A stretch of 64,000 nt of DNA. It comes from Icerya purchasi. Taxonomy: Eukaryota > Arthropoda > Insecta > Hemiptera > Monophlebidae. The stretch lies in the NCBI GenBank assembly GCA_039619475.1, contig CM077115.1, positions 221,263,291-221,327,290 on the forward strand, read 5' to 3'. Positions 1 to 13,139 of the stretch are shown one piece after another. The notes below the pieces were generated by a model that was not told the DNA's origin, searched no databases, and saw only the letters and a program-made list of their open reading frames with translations. Numbering within the stretch: the first letter of the stretch is position 1; every line of letters begins with the position of its first letter. The position numbers and the translations under genes are program-made.

Positions 1-74
1 TGGTATAAATACTGTTTTATCATACAGTTTAGTAAAGTACTGTTAACTTCCTCCCTTATTTTGTGTTCATTTGT

Positions 75-153
75 TATTGTTATTATTATTATTATTATGA
101 TGATTATTATTATTATGATTATTATGATGATTATTATTATGATTATTATGATG

Positions 154-185
<32 letters not shown>

Positions 186-391
186 GATTATTATTATGAT
201 TATTATTATTATTATTATTATGATGATTATTATTATTATTATTATGATGATTATTATTATTATTATGATTATTATGATGATTATTATTATTATTATGATG
301 ATGATTATTATTATTGTTATTATTATTATTATTATGATTATGATTATTATTATTATTATGATTATTATGATTATTATTATTATTATTATGA
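75..391. repeat. ATT/ATG trinucleotide microsatellite
   Basis: About 315 bases of ATT units interrupted by ATG units, often as the pair ATGATG. The long isoleucine/methionine or tyrosine/aspartate reading frames over it are products of the repeat and not genes. Confidence 0.95.
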
Positions 392-1149
392 TAACCGCGT
401 GTTTTTAAATTTTTATTTAATACATTTTTCCCTGAAAATTTTTAGGCCATTGTTTTTTTCAACTATTTTTATTATAAGATCTATGTTAAACTTTTCTCAT
501 CCGTTTTCTTATTAATTTGTTCAATTCCGTTCTATTTAATTAAATTTTTATTTTTATTCGCTTTTAATTCCCTTATGTTCTTTCCTCTTCCAGCGCTGTT
601 TTCACTTCTGTTCCGTAATTGTTTTAGTTATAATAGGGCTTTCTCCTCGACTTGCAATGTTGGCCTGCTTCCTCGTTTTATCCGTAAACATAATGCTATC
701 TTTTTATGTTCCGTATTAATTTGTTGGAGTCGTATCTTTCCTGTTCTTTCCTATATTTTTTGATAATTTCAAAATCAATTTTCAGTTTCCCTCTTAATAG
801 CCATTATTCGCATTAACCTCGTTTATCACCAAAAAGTCATGTATTATGTTATTATTCGAAGTAATGTAACGAATTTCATTCTTATGCCTAAAATCGAGAT
901 TTACGTTTTTCTTTTCTTTTGAAGATATAGGTTCATTGCAAAGAAATCGTTAGATTTCAGGAAGTTAACTGGCATTACTGCTCTTTTACTTATAGTGTTA
1001 GTGAATTTAGACATTGCGTATTTTAGTTTTACTATGTAATAAAATTTTTGTATTAGCAATTGTATTTATCTTTTTAATTTATTATATCTAAGAATGTGTG
1101 TGGGCTTAAAATAGTTTATATAAACTTAATTATATTGTATAGAGAAGAT
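392..1149. other. AT-rich stretch, nothing recognised
   Basis: No coding similarity, terminal repeat or RNA fold was seen. A T/C-rich stretch around 570-760 is open in one frame but resembles no known protein. Confidence 0.5.
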
Positions 1150-1360
1150 GCTATTTCTAATTAAATGGTGTATTTCTAGAAAAAATTTGGTACTTTTTCC
1201 TAGAATGGGTCATTTTTCATTAAAATTTTATGTTTTCTACCTAAAATGATAGCATTTGTACTAAATTGTAATATTTTACCATAAAATTTAAGTTCTATCA
1301 CCTAAAATGGAGATTATTTTGTGTAAAATGGATTGTCTCCCTTAAAATTTGATGTTTTTT
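1150..1360. repeat. Degenerate short tandem repeat of roughly 20 bp
   Basis: Units resembling CTAAAATGG followed by a T-rich run recur about ten times with strong divergence (for example near 1200, 1240, 1300 and 1325). The period was judged by eye only. Confidence 0.5.
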
Positions 1361-1740
1361 TGATTGCTCATATGCAAAGCAACACACTAGAAATATATAG
1401 GCCAGAACAGGAATAATCCTTGTTGAGGATAGTACTGCGGTTATTTTGGTTGGATATATGCAAATAGCTACCAAAAATCTTTAATCTGAGATATATTTCC
1501 TCATATACATTGTTATCACAATTATTTCGATTAGATATACATTATCGCATCTTTTAAATCGTATAAACACCGCAGATGCTACAAACATGGACGGAATATA
1601 CATCAAATTATATACACACAAACAAGAATCGCTAGCAAAGATTAGCCTAATTTCAATTAACCAACACATCAAACCATTTTCAACGGAATATTCGTTGGAA
1701 CAAGCATTGGGTTAGTAAGTTATACTAGCAATGGATAGTT
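1361..1740. other. Spacer, nothing recognised
   Basis: AT-rich sequence between two tandem repeats. No gene or element border was found. Confidence 0.4.
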
Positions 1741-2210
1741 ACAGATAAAATAAATCACATTAATCATGCATATGTAAAAACAGCAGATTTGGTTTGGGTT
1801 AGAAAAGTTTAAAGCCGGGTAGTCAATAGTAAAACATCATAAATAACTAGTGTCAGTTAGCAAATTAGTACACAGGTTAGGCAATCAGGAACGTATCATC
1901 AAGACACATGCAAATACACAAGCATTATCAAATTATTACATTGATTAGGTAAGGGTAGATGCATCATCAAAAAACATGTAAACACACACAAAAAAAACAG
2001 CAGATTTGGTAGGGGTTAGAAAAGTGTTAAAGATGGCTAGTCAACGATAAAACATACACAAACATAAATAGTTAGTACAGGTTAGCACAAATTGTTACAT
2101 TGGTCGGACGGCCATAAATGCATCATCAACACACGCGCGAACACATAAACATACAAAACAACTTAGTAGTGGTTAGAAAAATTATAAGTGGATAGTTAAA
2201 GTATTTCCCC
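1741..2210. repeat. Diverged tandem repeat, period about 217 bp
   Basis: The motif CAGCAGATTTGG starts at 1781 and again at 1998, a spacing of 217 bases. The motif GGTTAGAAAA recurs at about 1797, 2014 and 2171. Other shared words are GCATCATCAA and AAACATA. There are about two full units and one shorter unit of about 157 bases. Confidence 0.7.
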
Positions 2211-2498
2211 TTCACACACAGGTGTCTGCAGAGAAAGCATGCAGGACTAAGAAGGATTATTTTATGGAGACAGCTTCACATACTGCAATAATTCTGGTGT
2301 GACACTGGCGCTCTTGCATACTTTTATGTCCTAGAAACTTCATTGTAGAGGTGTAGTTCCTGGTACTGCCACAACACTGATGCGACATTAGCGCTCCTAA
2401 ATAAATACTATGGAGGCTTTATTGCAAAGGTATAGTTCTTTGTACTGCCACAACATTAATGCAACAATAGCGTTTCTGCATAATTTAATACTATAGAG

Positions 2499-3647
2499 CA
2501 GTGGTTTTTAACCTTTAAGTGATGAGGGACCATTTGACAAAATTTCTGTCTGCCATGGACCACCAACTGTTTGGAGTTAATATACAGTAAATGTAAATAA
2601 ATAAAGGGTTGTTCTATTTATCTATAAATAAGACACGCATAAAATTGTTCAAAGCCAACAGTGTTTTAAATTTTTTTACGAAAATTTTACGGAATAGAGG
2701 TAAATATATTATTTTAACGCGATTTCTGTGACTGCATACATTTACTAACTTCTGAATCCTTGGTTCAATGCTACTCAAAACCAAACACATGTCGGCACTG
2801 GAATCCAACCGATTTCGGTACTTGCTTTTAATTATCAAAAGCGCCAAGAACCCCTGCTTGCATAGATATGTCGATGATAACAAAGTTCAGTAACGTACAG
2901 CAATTTCTTGAATCTTTGGGAAAAAAATTGGCTTTTTGGTCCAAAAATTTTCAAAATTAATTCCTGTCACGAATATATCTTTCAAGTTACTATTGTGTTG
3001 CGTTTCAATCACTTCTTCTTGAATTTCATCAGGTGAATTCACTTATTAAATTTTTCAAATGAAGTATCATGTTCTTCTGTATTTCTCTTTTAATCTCAGC
3101 ACGCTGCTAGTCAATAATTTGATTCAGCGTATCACACACAGAAAAATTTTTTCTTCCAACCTTGTCGATCCATAGCTCGATTTTAGTGATAAATTCACTA
3201 ATTTTATCGTCATATGCAAATTTATTGCTTGCGCCTTGCAACTTCAAATTTCATGACCCTTGCAGTTTAAAGTTCAATTTATTTAGTTGCGCGAAAAAAT
3301 CAACCAAATAAGAAAAACACATTTGAAATTTGGACTTGCAGAACTGATCCAGCAACTCTTTGTTCTCCTTGTTAGTTAATAATATTTGTACATCCTCTTT
3401 CAGTTCGTACAACCCCGACAGCATATTTCCTTTGGAAAACCGACGCACTTCCGTATAGAAAAGTTGAGTTTCGTGTTCAGAGTTCATATCAGAGCACAAT
3501 TGCTTGAAGAGACGAGTATTAAATGCACTCTTTTTAATGAAGTAAACTACTTTTATACCTTTAATATTTTTAGGATGGCTTCGCGGACCACTTTGAGTGC
3601 TTCCAGGGACCACCAGTGGTCCGCGGACCACCGGTTAAGAACCACTG
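2499..3647 (-). mobile_element. hAT DNA transposon inserted in satellite
   Basis: The left end reads CAGTGGTTTTTAACC and the reverse complement of the right end reads CAGTGGTTCTTAACC, a hAT-style terminal inverted repeat. The flanking 8-mers are CTATAGAG (2491-2498) and CTATAGAA (3648-3655), an 8-bp target duplication with one mismatch, as expected for hAT. The 1149-bp copy holds a decayed transposase on the minus strand and cannot move by itself. Confidence 0.9.
2614..3560 (-). pseudogene. hAT transposase relic, ZBED5/FAM200-like
   Basis: The N-terminal side (3251-3560) reads like the ZBED5/FAM200 family of hAT-derived proteins: a VVYFIKK...NTRLFKQLC stretch, then SEHETQLFYTEVRRFSKGN, then a KLNFKLQG motif. 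After a frame-broken middle (2884-3250), the C-terminal dimerisation segment follows at 2614-2883, with STYLCKQGF and KSKYRNRLD. Family knowledge says this protein cuts and rejoins transposon ends. Stops and frameshifts in the middle make it non-functional. The N-terminal BED finger is missing. Confidence 0.85.
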
Positions 3648-3904
3648 CTATAGAAGCTTTATTGCAGGGGTGTAGTTCCTTATTAACATTAATGTGACAA
3701 TAGCATTTCTACATAATTTAACACTATAGAGGATTTATTGTAGGGATGTAGTTCCTTGTACTACCACAACATTAATGCGACAATAGCGTTTCTGCATAAT
3801 TTAATACTATAGAGGCTTTATTGCAGGGATGTAGTTCCTTGTACTAGCACAACATTAATGTGACACTAGCCCTCCTGCACCCCCTTGGTGGTGAAAATTG
3901 GAAC

Positions 3905-6900
3905 TGTGTCCTAGATGTAACGTTTTCTGTCTACTACTGCAATAACTAGTAATGGTGATAATGACGTGATAATTATTTTAGGTATATCTGACGATTGACT
4001 ATTATACTACCTATAGTCTGCCAAACGAAATATGTCCACTCATAAAACAACCGGAACGCACTGAACCTTCAGTCCATATCAGATGTAACATTCGCCGTTT
4101 TAACATGGTTCCGTTTGGATGTAAACAGGTCGGAAGAAAGAACGGGTGAGCGTACAACAAAAACGAAGTTACTGCTCCGTGATGGGGAGGAACAACAGGA
4201 GAGGGTGGCAATATGATTTTTTCTTTTCAGTAATATATATGCGTCAAGTATCCGTAGACGCCCTTTTTCTAGTACGATACTTTGAGCAACACTCACGCCT
4301 TGTAACAAATCTCGAACGGACTTTTTTCGTTGGACATACTGTTTTATTCACTTATTTATGTTAATTTTCGTATCGAATTATACGCTGTTTAACAATTTTT
4401 AATTAATTGTCTGTCGATATGAAATGCTTGCTTAGTGCTTTTAATTCTCTAGCTCACCGCTGATTTTCAAATTGTTTAGCCCCCCGAATTAATAATTTCA
4501 AAATGCTCAACCTTTTTTTTTTTTTTTTTTTTTATCTTTATTTCTTTCTTTTTTTCCTGTTTAGCAATTTTTTTTATTAACAATAAAGTTGAGAACTTTT
4601 TTGCATTCTTAAGTGAGCTTCTCATTGGGCGTCCTCTCTTTTTTCTTCAAACAAGGCAATCAGCGAAAATATTAACGAGTCTGTACACAGAGTGAACTAA
4701 GCCGATGAAAGAAAGTGAAGATTTAAAAGTGAAATAAAAAATTCGCTATTTTGAATTTAAAAGCCGGCACCGTATTACGATGCATTATCGCTCGCCTTCT
4801 GCATCAGCAAGTGTAATGTCGTCCTAACAGAAAATTGTATTTTTATTCAATTTCCGATTTCGGAATGGAAAAATAAAATGAAGGCAAACAGAGGAAATAT
4901 TCTTCTTTGCCTCGGATAAACGGAGATGTAGCCGCATCTGTCGTTCTGATATTACCAAGGATAGCCGAATTTTTATCGAATGCAAATTGAATGGCGCGAA
5001 AATAAAAACGCGAATGAAGAGCGCGCAAATAAAAATACAAAATCGACCAATACACCGGATAAAATCGATATTTGCCGAACATCACTCCGCTACGGCAGGT
5101 GAGAATGCTTTCAAACTTTCAGTCGCACTTGATCATTTACACACGCTCCAAATAAACACGTTTTTCTTTTGCCGCTTTCCCGTTGTATATTTTTCAATTC
5201 GAAAATCTGCCGTGTATTTTTTGTTTTTGTTTTACTAATGAAACGTTGTGTTATTGGTTTTATGTCAGATGGAACGTTGTTAACTGTAGGTTTTAGGTTT
5301 TGTTACTACGCCCTTAGGGATGCCACCAGACGGCCTCTCAATTATAGAAAAATAATTTTAAAAAAAAGTGTATTATTTGAAATTTTACGTATTAATAAAA
5401 ATTACCTACACTAATCTTTCGGCGTCGGTCGACCGCTGATAAACCCAATATTGAGTACAAACGAAATCAATTCAAACTAGATAATAAGATAAACAAATGG
5501 TTCATAACATACTGTTATCGGCGATGATCAGTAGTCCTTTGCACGGATATTCCGCTGGCTTTCCACGGTGATCAGGACTGCGATGGTCGAATAGCGGGAT
5601 CCTTTAATCCGATATAGGTTATTATTCCGGAGAAATTTTTGTAATGACAATTCTTCGCATTGGTGTTCCACGGTTTTTTGTATCGAATCAGTTTTCACAA
5701 ATTCATTACACCGGAGGACTATTATATGTCACAATTAGAAACAAGTCAAAAACAATAATTCTGAAGAAAGTTGACTAACGAAATCTCAATTGTACCTTTC
5801 TTCATTTCTTATTCGCCCCGTGACTGCTGGAATTGAAGATGCGCGCTTCTCTTTGTGATGGTCAATGATTGGTTATTTACCCCCGATCGGCAACAGAATC
5901 TCACACGCGCATTTTTTCTCTCTAAAATGTTATAATTTTTATTTTACTCATTTCATTATGCAGTATATACACAATGATGTAATGTGCACGTTACACTAAT
6001 TTTTAAATAACGTTCGATTAAATTAAACTTCCTTACTGAAATTCAGATTATCGCCGCCGGTTCAGTCATATAAGTACACGTTTCTTCCTGTTACAACGGC
6101 ATTTTAGTGATAAGTAGATGGGTAAACGTGTTACGTTGAAAAGTACTTGTACATTCTTATCGCTAGTTATTCACGCTAATCTCGTTAATTTAAACGGTAA
6201 CGATATTGATCGAAGCCGTTATAGCATAATTATCAACTGGAGCTAGGCGTGAGTTTGATGTTGACGGTAATGAAATAAATTAAACGAGTCAAAAATAATT
6301 AAAATTTTTAACCGTCTTATTAAAATCCGTCAGCTATTTGACTCAGACAAAAGTGTTATATGAACTACCTAGGAGATACTGCCCTGTCCAGCCACATTCC
6401 ACAGAAATGGACGCGTTGATCTAGAGTTGCCCGTTCAGCGCTGCTTCCCCCGTGCCCCGTGGTGCCTTCTATTTACCGTACTTGTCGGTTCTGCTTCTGA
6501 ACAGCTACTCGTTCTCATGAAACTGTGCTATTCCTAGCGAACCTTTTTGACTTATTTCAAACGCGCATCTGAACTGTGGCGACCAAAGACAAACATCTTC
6601 CACAAGAAGTTCTGCGTCCTTAGTCGTCTGTATGCAGCCTTATCCGATAATTCCATATTAAAAAAAAGCTCCGGTCCCTATAAGTTGCCCTTTTCATTTA
6701 CAAAACATCGTCCCTTTCACTTTCTATATATTTTGTGAATGTCACCATCATTCTCATCTGACATCGATCCTCTTAAAGTAAGTAGTGGCACATAGTTCAG
6801 CAATTACATGCTGTCTTTTTCTTCTTTTATTTCAAATTTTTACGCCCGCTAACGCACGTCATATCCCATTGGTAGTTAAAAACAGCACGTTCGATGGTAA

Positions 6901-8875
6901 ACATAACGTGAAAGAAATAAGAAAAACTTCAAAATCACTTACACCATAATAGCAATGATACGTACGTGTATGCGCTAACCAAATTAAATTTTCAGGAAGA
7001 TTTACGTTTGATCTATGAAAATTCTTTCTCATAAACTTTGGTACGTGTACGCATTAGCCACTGCAAAACAATATAACTGATCATTTCGTTTTATCTATAA
7101 TTTAAACAATAGTGAGCCACCACCTATAATTTGTATTAAAAGTTTTTCTTGAAGCTCGGTATATTAGGAAATTCTACACGTAAGATGGATTTTTGCTTTA
7201 GATTCTCTGTTTTAGAGGCATTATGTAGTAATCGCTATGCAATTTAAGTAGTTTGTATTAACTCGTACATGAGTATTATAGTGCGCATGGTAATTCGCCC
7301 CATTTGCCTTCTGGCGAGGTGCAATTAATGGACCACCTATTCCAATGTTCCCAATATGGTGGACACTTCACACTTATCCATGAAACGGAAAAAAAGTCGT
7401 GGAATGGATTGAAAGTTTTTCTAATGCACTATAAATTTTATATCATCGATTTACTCATTTACACCATTATATCACTTATATCTTTATAATGGTGCTACTT
7501 AATTTTTTTTATTTATATAATAATACAGTTTCCGTACTCGAACGAAAAATTTAATAAGTAAATAATGCCTTCCACATGACTATATTTTTAAGTAATTTTT
7601 ACTTATAAATGTTGAAAATTATTCGATTTACTTTTTTTCGTTAATTCTTCAAATTTTAAAAGCAAAAATAAATTGATCCATTTTGCTTGCTTGCGATCGA
7701 TCGGTCATGTGATATTTAGCTCTGTGTTAAAGTTGTATTTATGAACGTAAAAGTCGATTTTAATTAGTAGTAATGTACTTCCGATCATCCCCGGTTTCTA
7801 CAAATAATGAAAGCTTCGAACGAATTTCTCCAATCATTCATTCTGATCGCAGTGATTTCCATGTCGTAAATAAATGGACATTTCTAAGCGGTACAATTGA
7901 TTACGGATCATGAAATTGGATAGTACGGTCGTCGCGATATTGTCGAGCTGCATGGTAAATCTGAAGTACAACTCGAAAATTTACCGCAACTAATTTTATT
8001 CAAGTTTGTCAGAAAGTGGATGCAGCTGTGTAAGCGAAGAAGATATTGCGGCTAGTCATTGACTACCCTCGAGGAATATTAGCTTATTGATACCAATAAT
8101 ATTTAAGACAACTAGGAGTTTAGCGAATAAGATATAAGTGAAAAAAGGGAACACACTGTATACTTGACAAAGATATTAGCAACAACTTAAGCAGTGAGTA
8201 CCGACTGTTTACGTAAATGAAACACTTCGAGACGTTATAAAGACTTACACTGTGGAAGGTGAAACAAAATTACAAAATTTTGGATAAAAGGAGACTAAGA
8301 GTTTATATTAATGGAGGATCAATGGCATATTGCATATTCGAACTGAGAGGCATTTAAATAAATTAACATATCACGCTATCCTTAATTCTGCATTCCTATA
8401 ATAGAGCTATAAGCGTATCATTATTATTCATCGATGTACCGATTTTGCTGCAGTATGTCGATATTCTCTACACCACACAAATATTTATGTAACCTCCATT
8501 TACAAGTGCATCCGTTTATTTTCGTGTGATTACATGCGCGTATTAGAATTATCAAATATCGGCATGTATCGATAAATTACTCTGTTCGTCAATGAGTTAC
8601 TCTATTTGTCAATTGGTCGATTTGGTTGAATTAGTGTGTTGTACGTGCCGTCGTTATAATATGCTGCCAGCTAGGCAAGAATGACGGTTCAGAGATGGAG
8701 GTGGTTACTTCAACGAGCAATAATAGGACTACCTTAACATGCAGGAAAGTAAAAGATGATGCAACTGTGTGGAGGAATAAGTGTGCTGTGTGTGTGTGCT
8801 GTTAGTTATGAGGTTAACAGCGTCGTATAGTGCTATGGCTGCAGGGTGTGGAATTCATTTGTTCAAATGCGCGAT
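3905..8875. other. Long stretch without recognised genes
   Basis: Five kilobases without recognisable coding sequence. There is a poly-T run at about 4509-4533. Patches near 4010-4330, 5520-5620 and 6380-6530 are richer in G+C than their surroundings but have no conserved reading frame. Short open frames here (for example 4987-5238, 6547-6738 and 7304-7489) match no known family and look like chance. Confidence 0.5.
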
Positions 8876-10275
8876 TTTTTTTTTGTAAAACAGCCCCTTA
8901 AGGGAACTGTATGGTTATTACAATCTGAGAACTATTTCTAAATAAGTAACATTTATAACTAAAAGTAAATTAACATGTTGCAAAGGAATAAATCAGTATC
9001 TCTATTCTTTGCTATTTATATACACATGCATACAATAAAACGATAAAAATTTACAATACAACTAGGTCGTTCGGTTTAAAACGTTTAAGCCGTCTTGCAT
9101 CTTCTGTAGTAAGCAAAAGGTCCAGGCTTCCGGGTTCGGATGGGCATAGAGTCTTTCTTCGTGACGATGGGCAAAGTCTTTAATGACTTCGTCCACCCAT
9201 TTGATCCTTAAATCGGTATGTAGAGATTTGTATTGTCTAAACCATCGGAACATTGGTTATCATACGGAGGAATTTATTTTAGGCTACTTGAATAATATTT
9301 CTATTTGATGTTTTGGTACATCCCCATATCTGTACCCCATAAGTCCAAATTGGTCTTATGATGGGGTTTCATAAATGAGACGTTTGTTTTCAAGTTTCAT
9401 TTTGGAATGTCGTCCGACAAGCCAATACATTTCACGTGTTTTTTCTCGAATCTGCTGAGCTTTTGACTAAACGTGAGTTTTCCAAGTCAGTTTCGCATCT
9501 AGATGCACACCCAAGTATTTTGCTGAATCGGAGCTTGGCACTTGTTGTCTATTTATGAACACTACATGACGCGGATCTCGTTTACGAAGGACGAAAGTGG
9601 TGTGGATATATTTCTTGATCGTTGAGCTTGATTTTCCAATTTTCCGTCCAGTTTTATACACGGCCTAAAGCATACTGAAGGTTTTTAATTGCTTCAGTTT
9701 GTGAGCCGCTTACTGACAGTATTACTGTGTTGTCAGCGAACATTGCAATCGCAGTATTTGGTGTTGTTGGTATGTCTATTGTATACAGAAGATACAGAAT
9801 AGGTCCGAGGACGCTGTGGTACGCCTGCCTGTATTGGATGGAAGGATGATCTCGCATCTGCATAAGCTACGCGGAATTGTCTGTCTGAGAGGTATGATTT
9901 CAGTAGACGACACCAATTAACGGGTAGTCTGGTGCTTAACTTGTGTAGAAGTCCTTGATGCCACACTCGGTCAAATGCTTGTTCAATATCCAGAAAGACC
10001 GCCGAGCAAATTTTTTTTCTTCGAACGCTCTTTCTATTATTGAGGTTCTTCTTCTTTTTAAGAGCCTTGCTCTTGTCTTGTAGCTTAACCTATTATCCTT
10101 TTCCATTTTTTTCTGTCTTGTGATTATTGAGGTTACTCGATGTATTTGGTCAACAGTAGAATGTTGACTGCGAAAACCAAATTGATAGTCTGGTAGACGT
10201 ATTAGTGTCTTGAGTCGCCTAAGTAACAACTTTTCAGATAGTTTATCTAATTGCTGGTAATAACGATATCGGCCG
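8876..10275 (-). mobile_element. Degenerate Jockey-like LINE, 5'-truncated
   Basis: A minus-strand non-LTR retrotransposon ends at a poly-A tail, seen as T's at 8876-8885. Reading from 10275, RT fragments appear in order: SSYRPISLLPA, then YQFGFRSQHSTVDQIHRV, then DRVWHQGLLHKL, then IQAGVPQ and LGPILYLLYTIDIP. The catalytic box is FADN in place of FADD (9729-9740), so the second aspartate is lost. KYLGVHLDAKLTWKTHV follows, and a C-terminal piece lies at 9062-9253. The pieces lie in different frames with several stops, so it is dead. The endonuclease half is absent. Confidence 0.85.
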
Positions 10276-10597
10276 GTAGGAGGAGACAACTTCTGTGAGC
10301 GAATATAATGGTATAGTGTGTCCGGAAGTAAGTAAACTAGTGAGATAGTAGGTAGGTGTTTAGTGTTAAATTTCGCATTAAACCAATGCTGCTTAAAGTG
10401 CGAGAAGTAGCTGCAGGCGTATTGACGACAGAGTTAGGTTTTGAGTCAGCAATGCCTTCGCGTGCAACAGCTGGGCCGGGGATGTACTTCCATTATAAAG
10501 GATTTATTTTGGTGGCGGGAGATTTGCTGTTAAATTGTGTTTTTCACACTCTTTTTGTACTAAATATACAAATTAAACTTGACGTTCTATGTATATA

Positions 10598-11568
10598 CAG
10601 TAAAATCCCGATTATCCGTGTTAATTAGGGATTCATCATGCACGGATACAGGAAAATACGGTTAACCCCCGCCAGTTGTTTCACGAGTTTTTATATATCC
10701 CGAGCTTTGCGACCCACGTAATATATGAGGGTTGAGTGGCTTTTCACTCCATTTCATATTATGAAATGATAGCTGACCATCTACGATTGCATTTGTATAA
10801 TTTTCTGTATTGTTTCGTTTTAGGCTATATAATAAATATGTATGATAGCGCTGTATATGAAATAATAGCTGTGATATAAAACCCCTTTCAGCGAGAAGGG
10901 AACTGGATTATTTAGACTAATTGAATTAAGTAAATACTGTATAATATACAGAAGATTTATAAAATTCTCAAAGTTTTTATTCATTTTAAATACTATATAT
11001 TGACAAGACGAAGAAATAAGGACACAAAGTAGAGTAGAAACAAAAATGAAATGAACGTAAGGTACAGAAAGAAAGTGTTATAAAAAAGAATAGAATAACT
11101 TAAACTAGATATTAATTTTTATTAAAAAAAAGTCAATCAGTTTCTTCTTTCTGTCTGTCGGGAATCTCTTTCTGTTTTATCTTCGTCTAGAAATTTTCTA
11201 ACTTCAGAATGTCTGTGAACGTTGTATCTGTCTGCTGCTCGGAATACGTGATCACAGTCTGCATACAATGCAACGCAGTTTTACAGCTTACTCGCTGTTC
11301 TGATACTAGCGATTCGACTTCCTCTTCATTTTCCCATTCAGAATCCCCATTGATTTCATTATAAATTTCTTTATCAGTAAAAGTATACGGTAACCAGGAT
11401 CAATTTCATCGCTTTTTATCCACTCCTTCTTATTTGCATCATCAACATGTTCAAATTTCTTCCCATCGCAATTTGGAACCTTTTTTGCAGGAAGCACGCG
11501 AGTTTAAACAGATGCACGGTTAATCTACCAGCCGGTTAAAACACACACGGATAATTGTGGTTTTACTG
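10598..11568 (-). mobile_element. Tigger/pogo-like DNA transposon remnant
   Basis: The left end reads CAGTAAAATCCCGATTATCC and the reverse complement of the right end reads CAGTAAAACCACAATTATCC. Both ends sit beside TA (10596-10597 and 11569-11570), the target of the Tc1/mariner-pogo group. At 971 bp the copy is shorter than a full element of about 2.5 kb and keeps only the end of its transposase gene. Confidence 0.8.
11188..11497 (-). pseudogene. Tigger-like transposase C-terminus
   Basis: The frame starting at 11497 reads KEWIKSDEIDPGYRI, which resembles the C-terminal tail of Tigger/jerky-type transposases. A one-base slip near 11385 moves the reading to LTDKEIYNEING, then EWENEEEVESL and a tail ending at the stop at 11188-11190. 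The CENP-B-like DNA-binding and DDE catalytic parts are missing. The assignment rests on this acidic tail and on the TA-flanked terminal repeats. Confidence 0.65.
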
Positions 11569-11570
11569 TA

Positions 11571-12690
11571 TATGTATTGTGCACAATGCGGTCAACTGTA
11601 AAAGGTGTGTTAGTATGCGGATTTGTATGTATGTATATGTAAAGCGTGTGTGTGAAGATTCTACGTATGTGCGCCTATATATTATAGCCCTGTGATAAAT
11701 TAGTGTATAAATCGATAGTCGTTTTATAATTTTCATTGATCAGTGTCAAATGTTACATCATTCGTCAACCTTTTACATTAATGTCATCTGCAATCCAATT
11801 TTCTAAAAAAGTGAACCGCGTCAATTATTTATCAATAGGTGATTGAGAAAATAAGTTCGATAGTTTTTTTAATTCAAATAGAGATATACCCTAAAAATGA
11901 ATAAAAAGAACTAGTTCATGTATAAAATTTAAATATCAGGAATTTGAAATGAAACTGGAACGAACTTTTAGCGTACATTTGTAGGAGACACCGGTCAATG
12001 CGATTGTTATCCCGGAAACAAATGTGGGAGAAGATGAATTAATTACGTATAATATTTCGTAGTTCACCAAGTATGTCAGTACAAAAAAAAGCAAATAAGT
12101 ACAATAGAGGAATCATGATTTCGTTAATAAATTTAAATTTAATTTTCATGGTAATTGTAATAGTAATGTATACCGGTTGCCCATCGATGTTGAAATAAAG
12201 CGTAAAAATGTGACATGAATGTTCCATCTATATATAGCAGTCACCAACTGATTAGATAAATAAGTTCTTAGAAGAATTAGATTACAATTGAAGCGCAAGT
12301 TTAGTCAGATGTACTGGACAATTGGCAGAGAGTTATCACCTGGTCTCAGTAATAAACTTCTTCTGTATTAAGTGATCCGGTAATTTCGGGGATGGTGCAA
12401 ATAAATTTATTAAACACTTCACCCGATCAAAACAGCATTGCCGTCAATTTTGTAATTTACTGTTACTGAATATCAATAATCCGAATGCGACATTCCCATC
12501 AATAAACAACTAACAATTAGTATGAAAAAATCAAAGATTTCCCGTATAAAAACTTGTAGTAGATATAGAACATCTATTATAATGTGTAATAGGGTAAAGC
12601 CAACGCAGGGTCGGCGCGCTGCTCGCCGATCAACATGCATTATCAGTTCTCCCCCCTGTTCTCCCATCGAACGATATGAATCCAGTGAAT
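11571..12690. other. AT-rich stretch, nothing recognised
   Basis: No recognisable gene or element end. A short G+C-rich patch lies at 12600-12670, just before the gag-like fragment. The minus-strand open frame at 12473-12715 matches nothing known. Confidence 0.4.
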
Positions 12691-12691
12691 A

Positions 12692-13033
12692 ATGTGTCTT
12701 AAGATGAAAAAACAAAAAATAAAATTGTTCGCATCACGGGATTGTCGCAATTATTTGTGGATCAAGGCATGGTTTTCAACTTCATTAAAGAATACCGACT
12801 TAGTTGCCCTCACCAAAGTCATCATTGATCCCGAAACTATAGTAGCAGCTTCTAAGGTTAGCAAAAATCTGATGATTATTCACCTCAAATCGAAGCATCT
12901 GATAGACGATTTCTTCATCAACTATGGCGGATTCGAGATAGAATCAAATTTCGTAATATGTCGTAAAAAAGTCATCATGTCCAATGTTAACCCCAGCACC
13001 AAACTGAAGCCAAATAAGCCGATATTGACCTAA
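12692..13033 (+). pseudogene. LINE gag-like ORF1 fragment
   Basis: From about residue 25 the 113-residue frame looks like the conserved domain of insect LINE ORF1 proteins: ETIVAASKVSKN, then IIHLKSKHLIDDFF, then CRKKVIMSNVNPS. In intact elements this domain lies before the zinc knuckles of the nucleic-acid-binding ORF1 protein. Here the frame ends soon after and an A-rich run follows at about 13099-13121, so it is a fragment. The same domain is seen on the minus strand at 35543-35785. Confidence 0.65.
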
Positions 13034-13139
13034 TAATGCTTTTATAGATAATTAGCTTGTTTGTAATGTTCAAGTAAGATCTTCGATTAATAATTGGGTA
13101 GAAAAAAGAAAAAAAAAAAAATAGCTGCTATAGCTCTAT

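Larger units (their letters stand above)
2281..3890. repeat. 83-bp satellite array interrupted by a hAT element
   Basis: Monomers begin near 2331, 2408, 2491 (continuing at 3648), 3724 and 3807. Neighbouring starts are mostly 83 bases apart, with shorter 76-77 base units. Each unit carries CTATAGAGGC, then GTAGTTCCTTGTACT, then CACAACATTAATG and TTCTGCATAATTTAATA. The array is split at 2498/3648 by the hAT insertion, so the satellite is older than the transposon. Confidence 0.85.

Noticed and set aside
61..515. Long poly-isoleucine or poly-tyrosine/aspartate reading frames
   Set aside because: They are translations of the ATT/ATG microsatellite and have no codon diversity.
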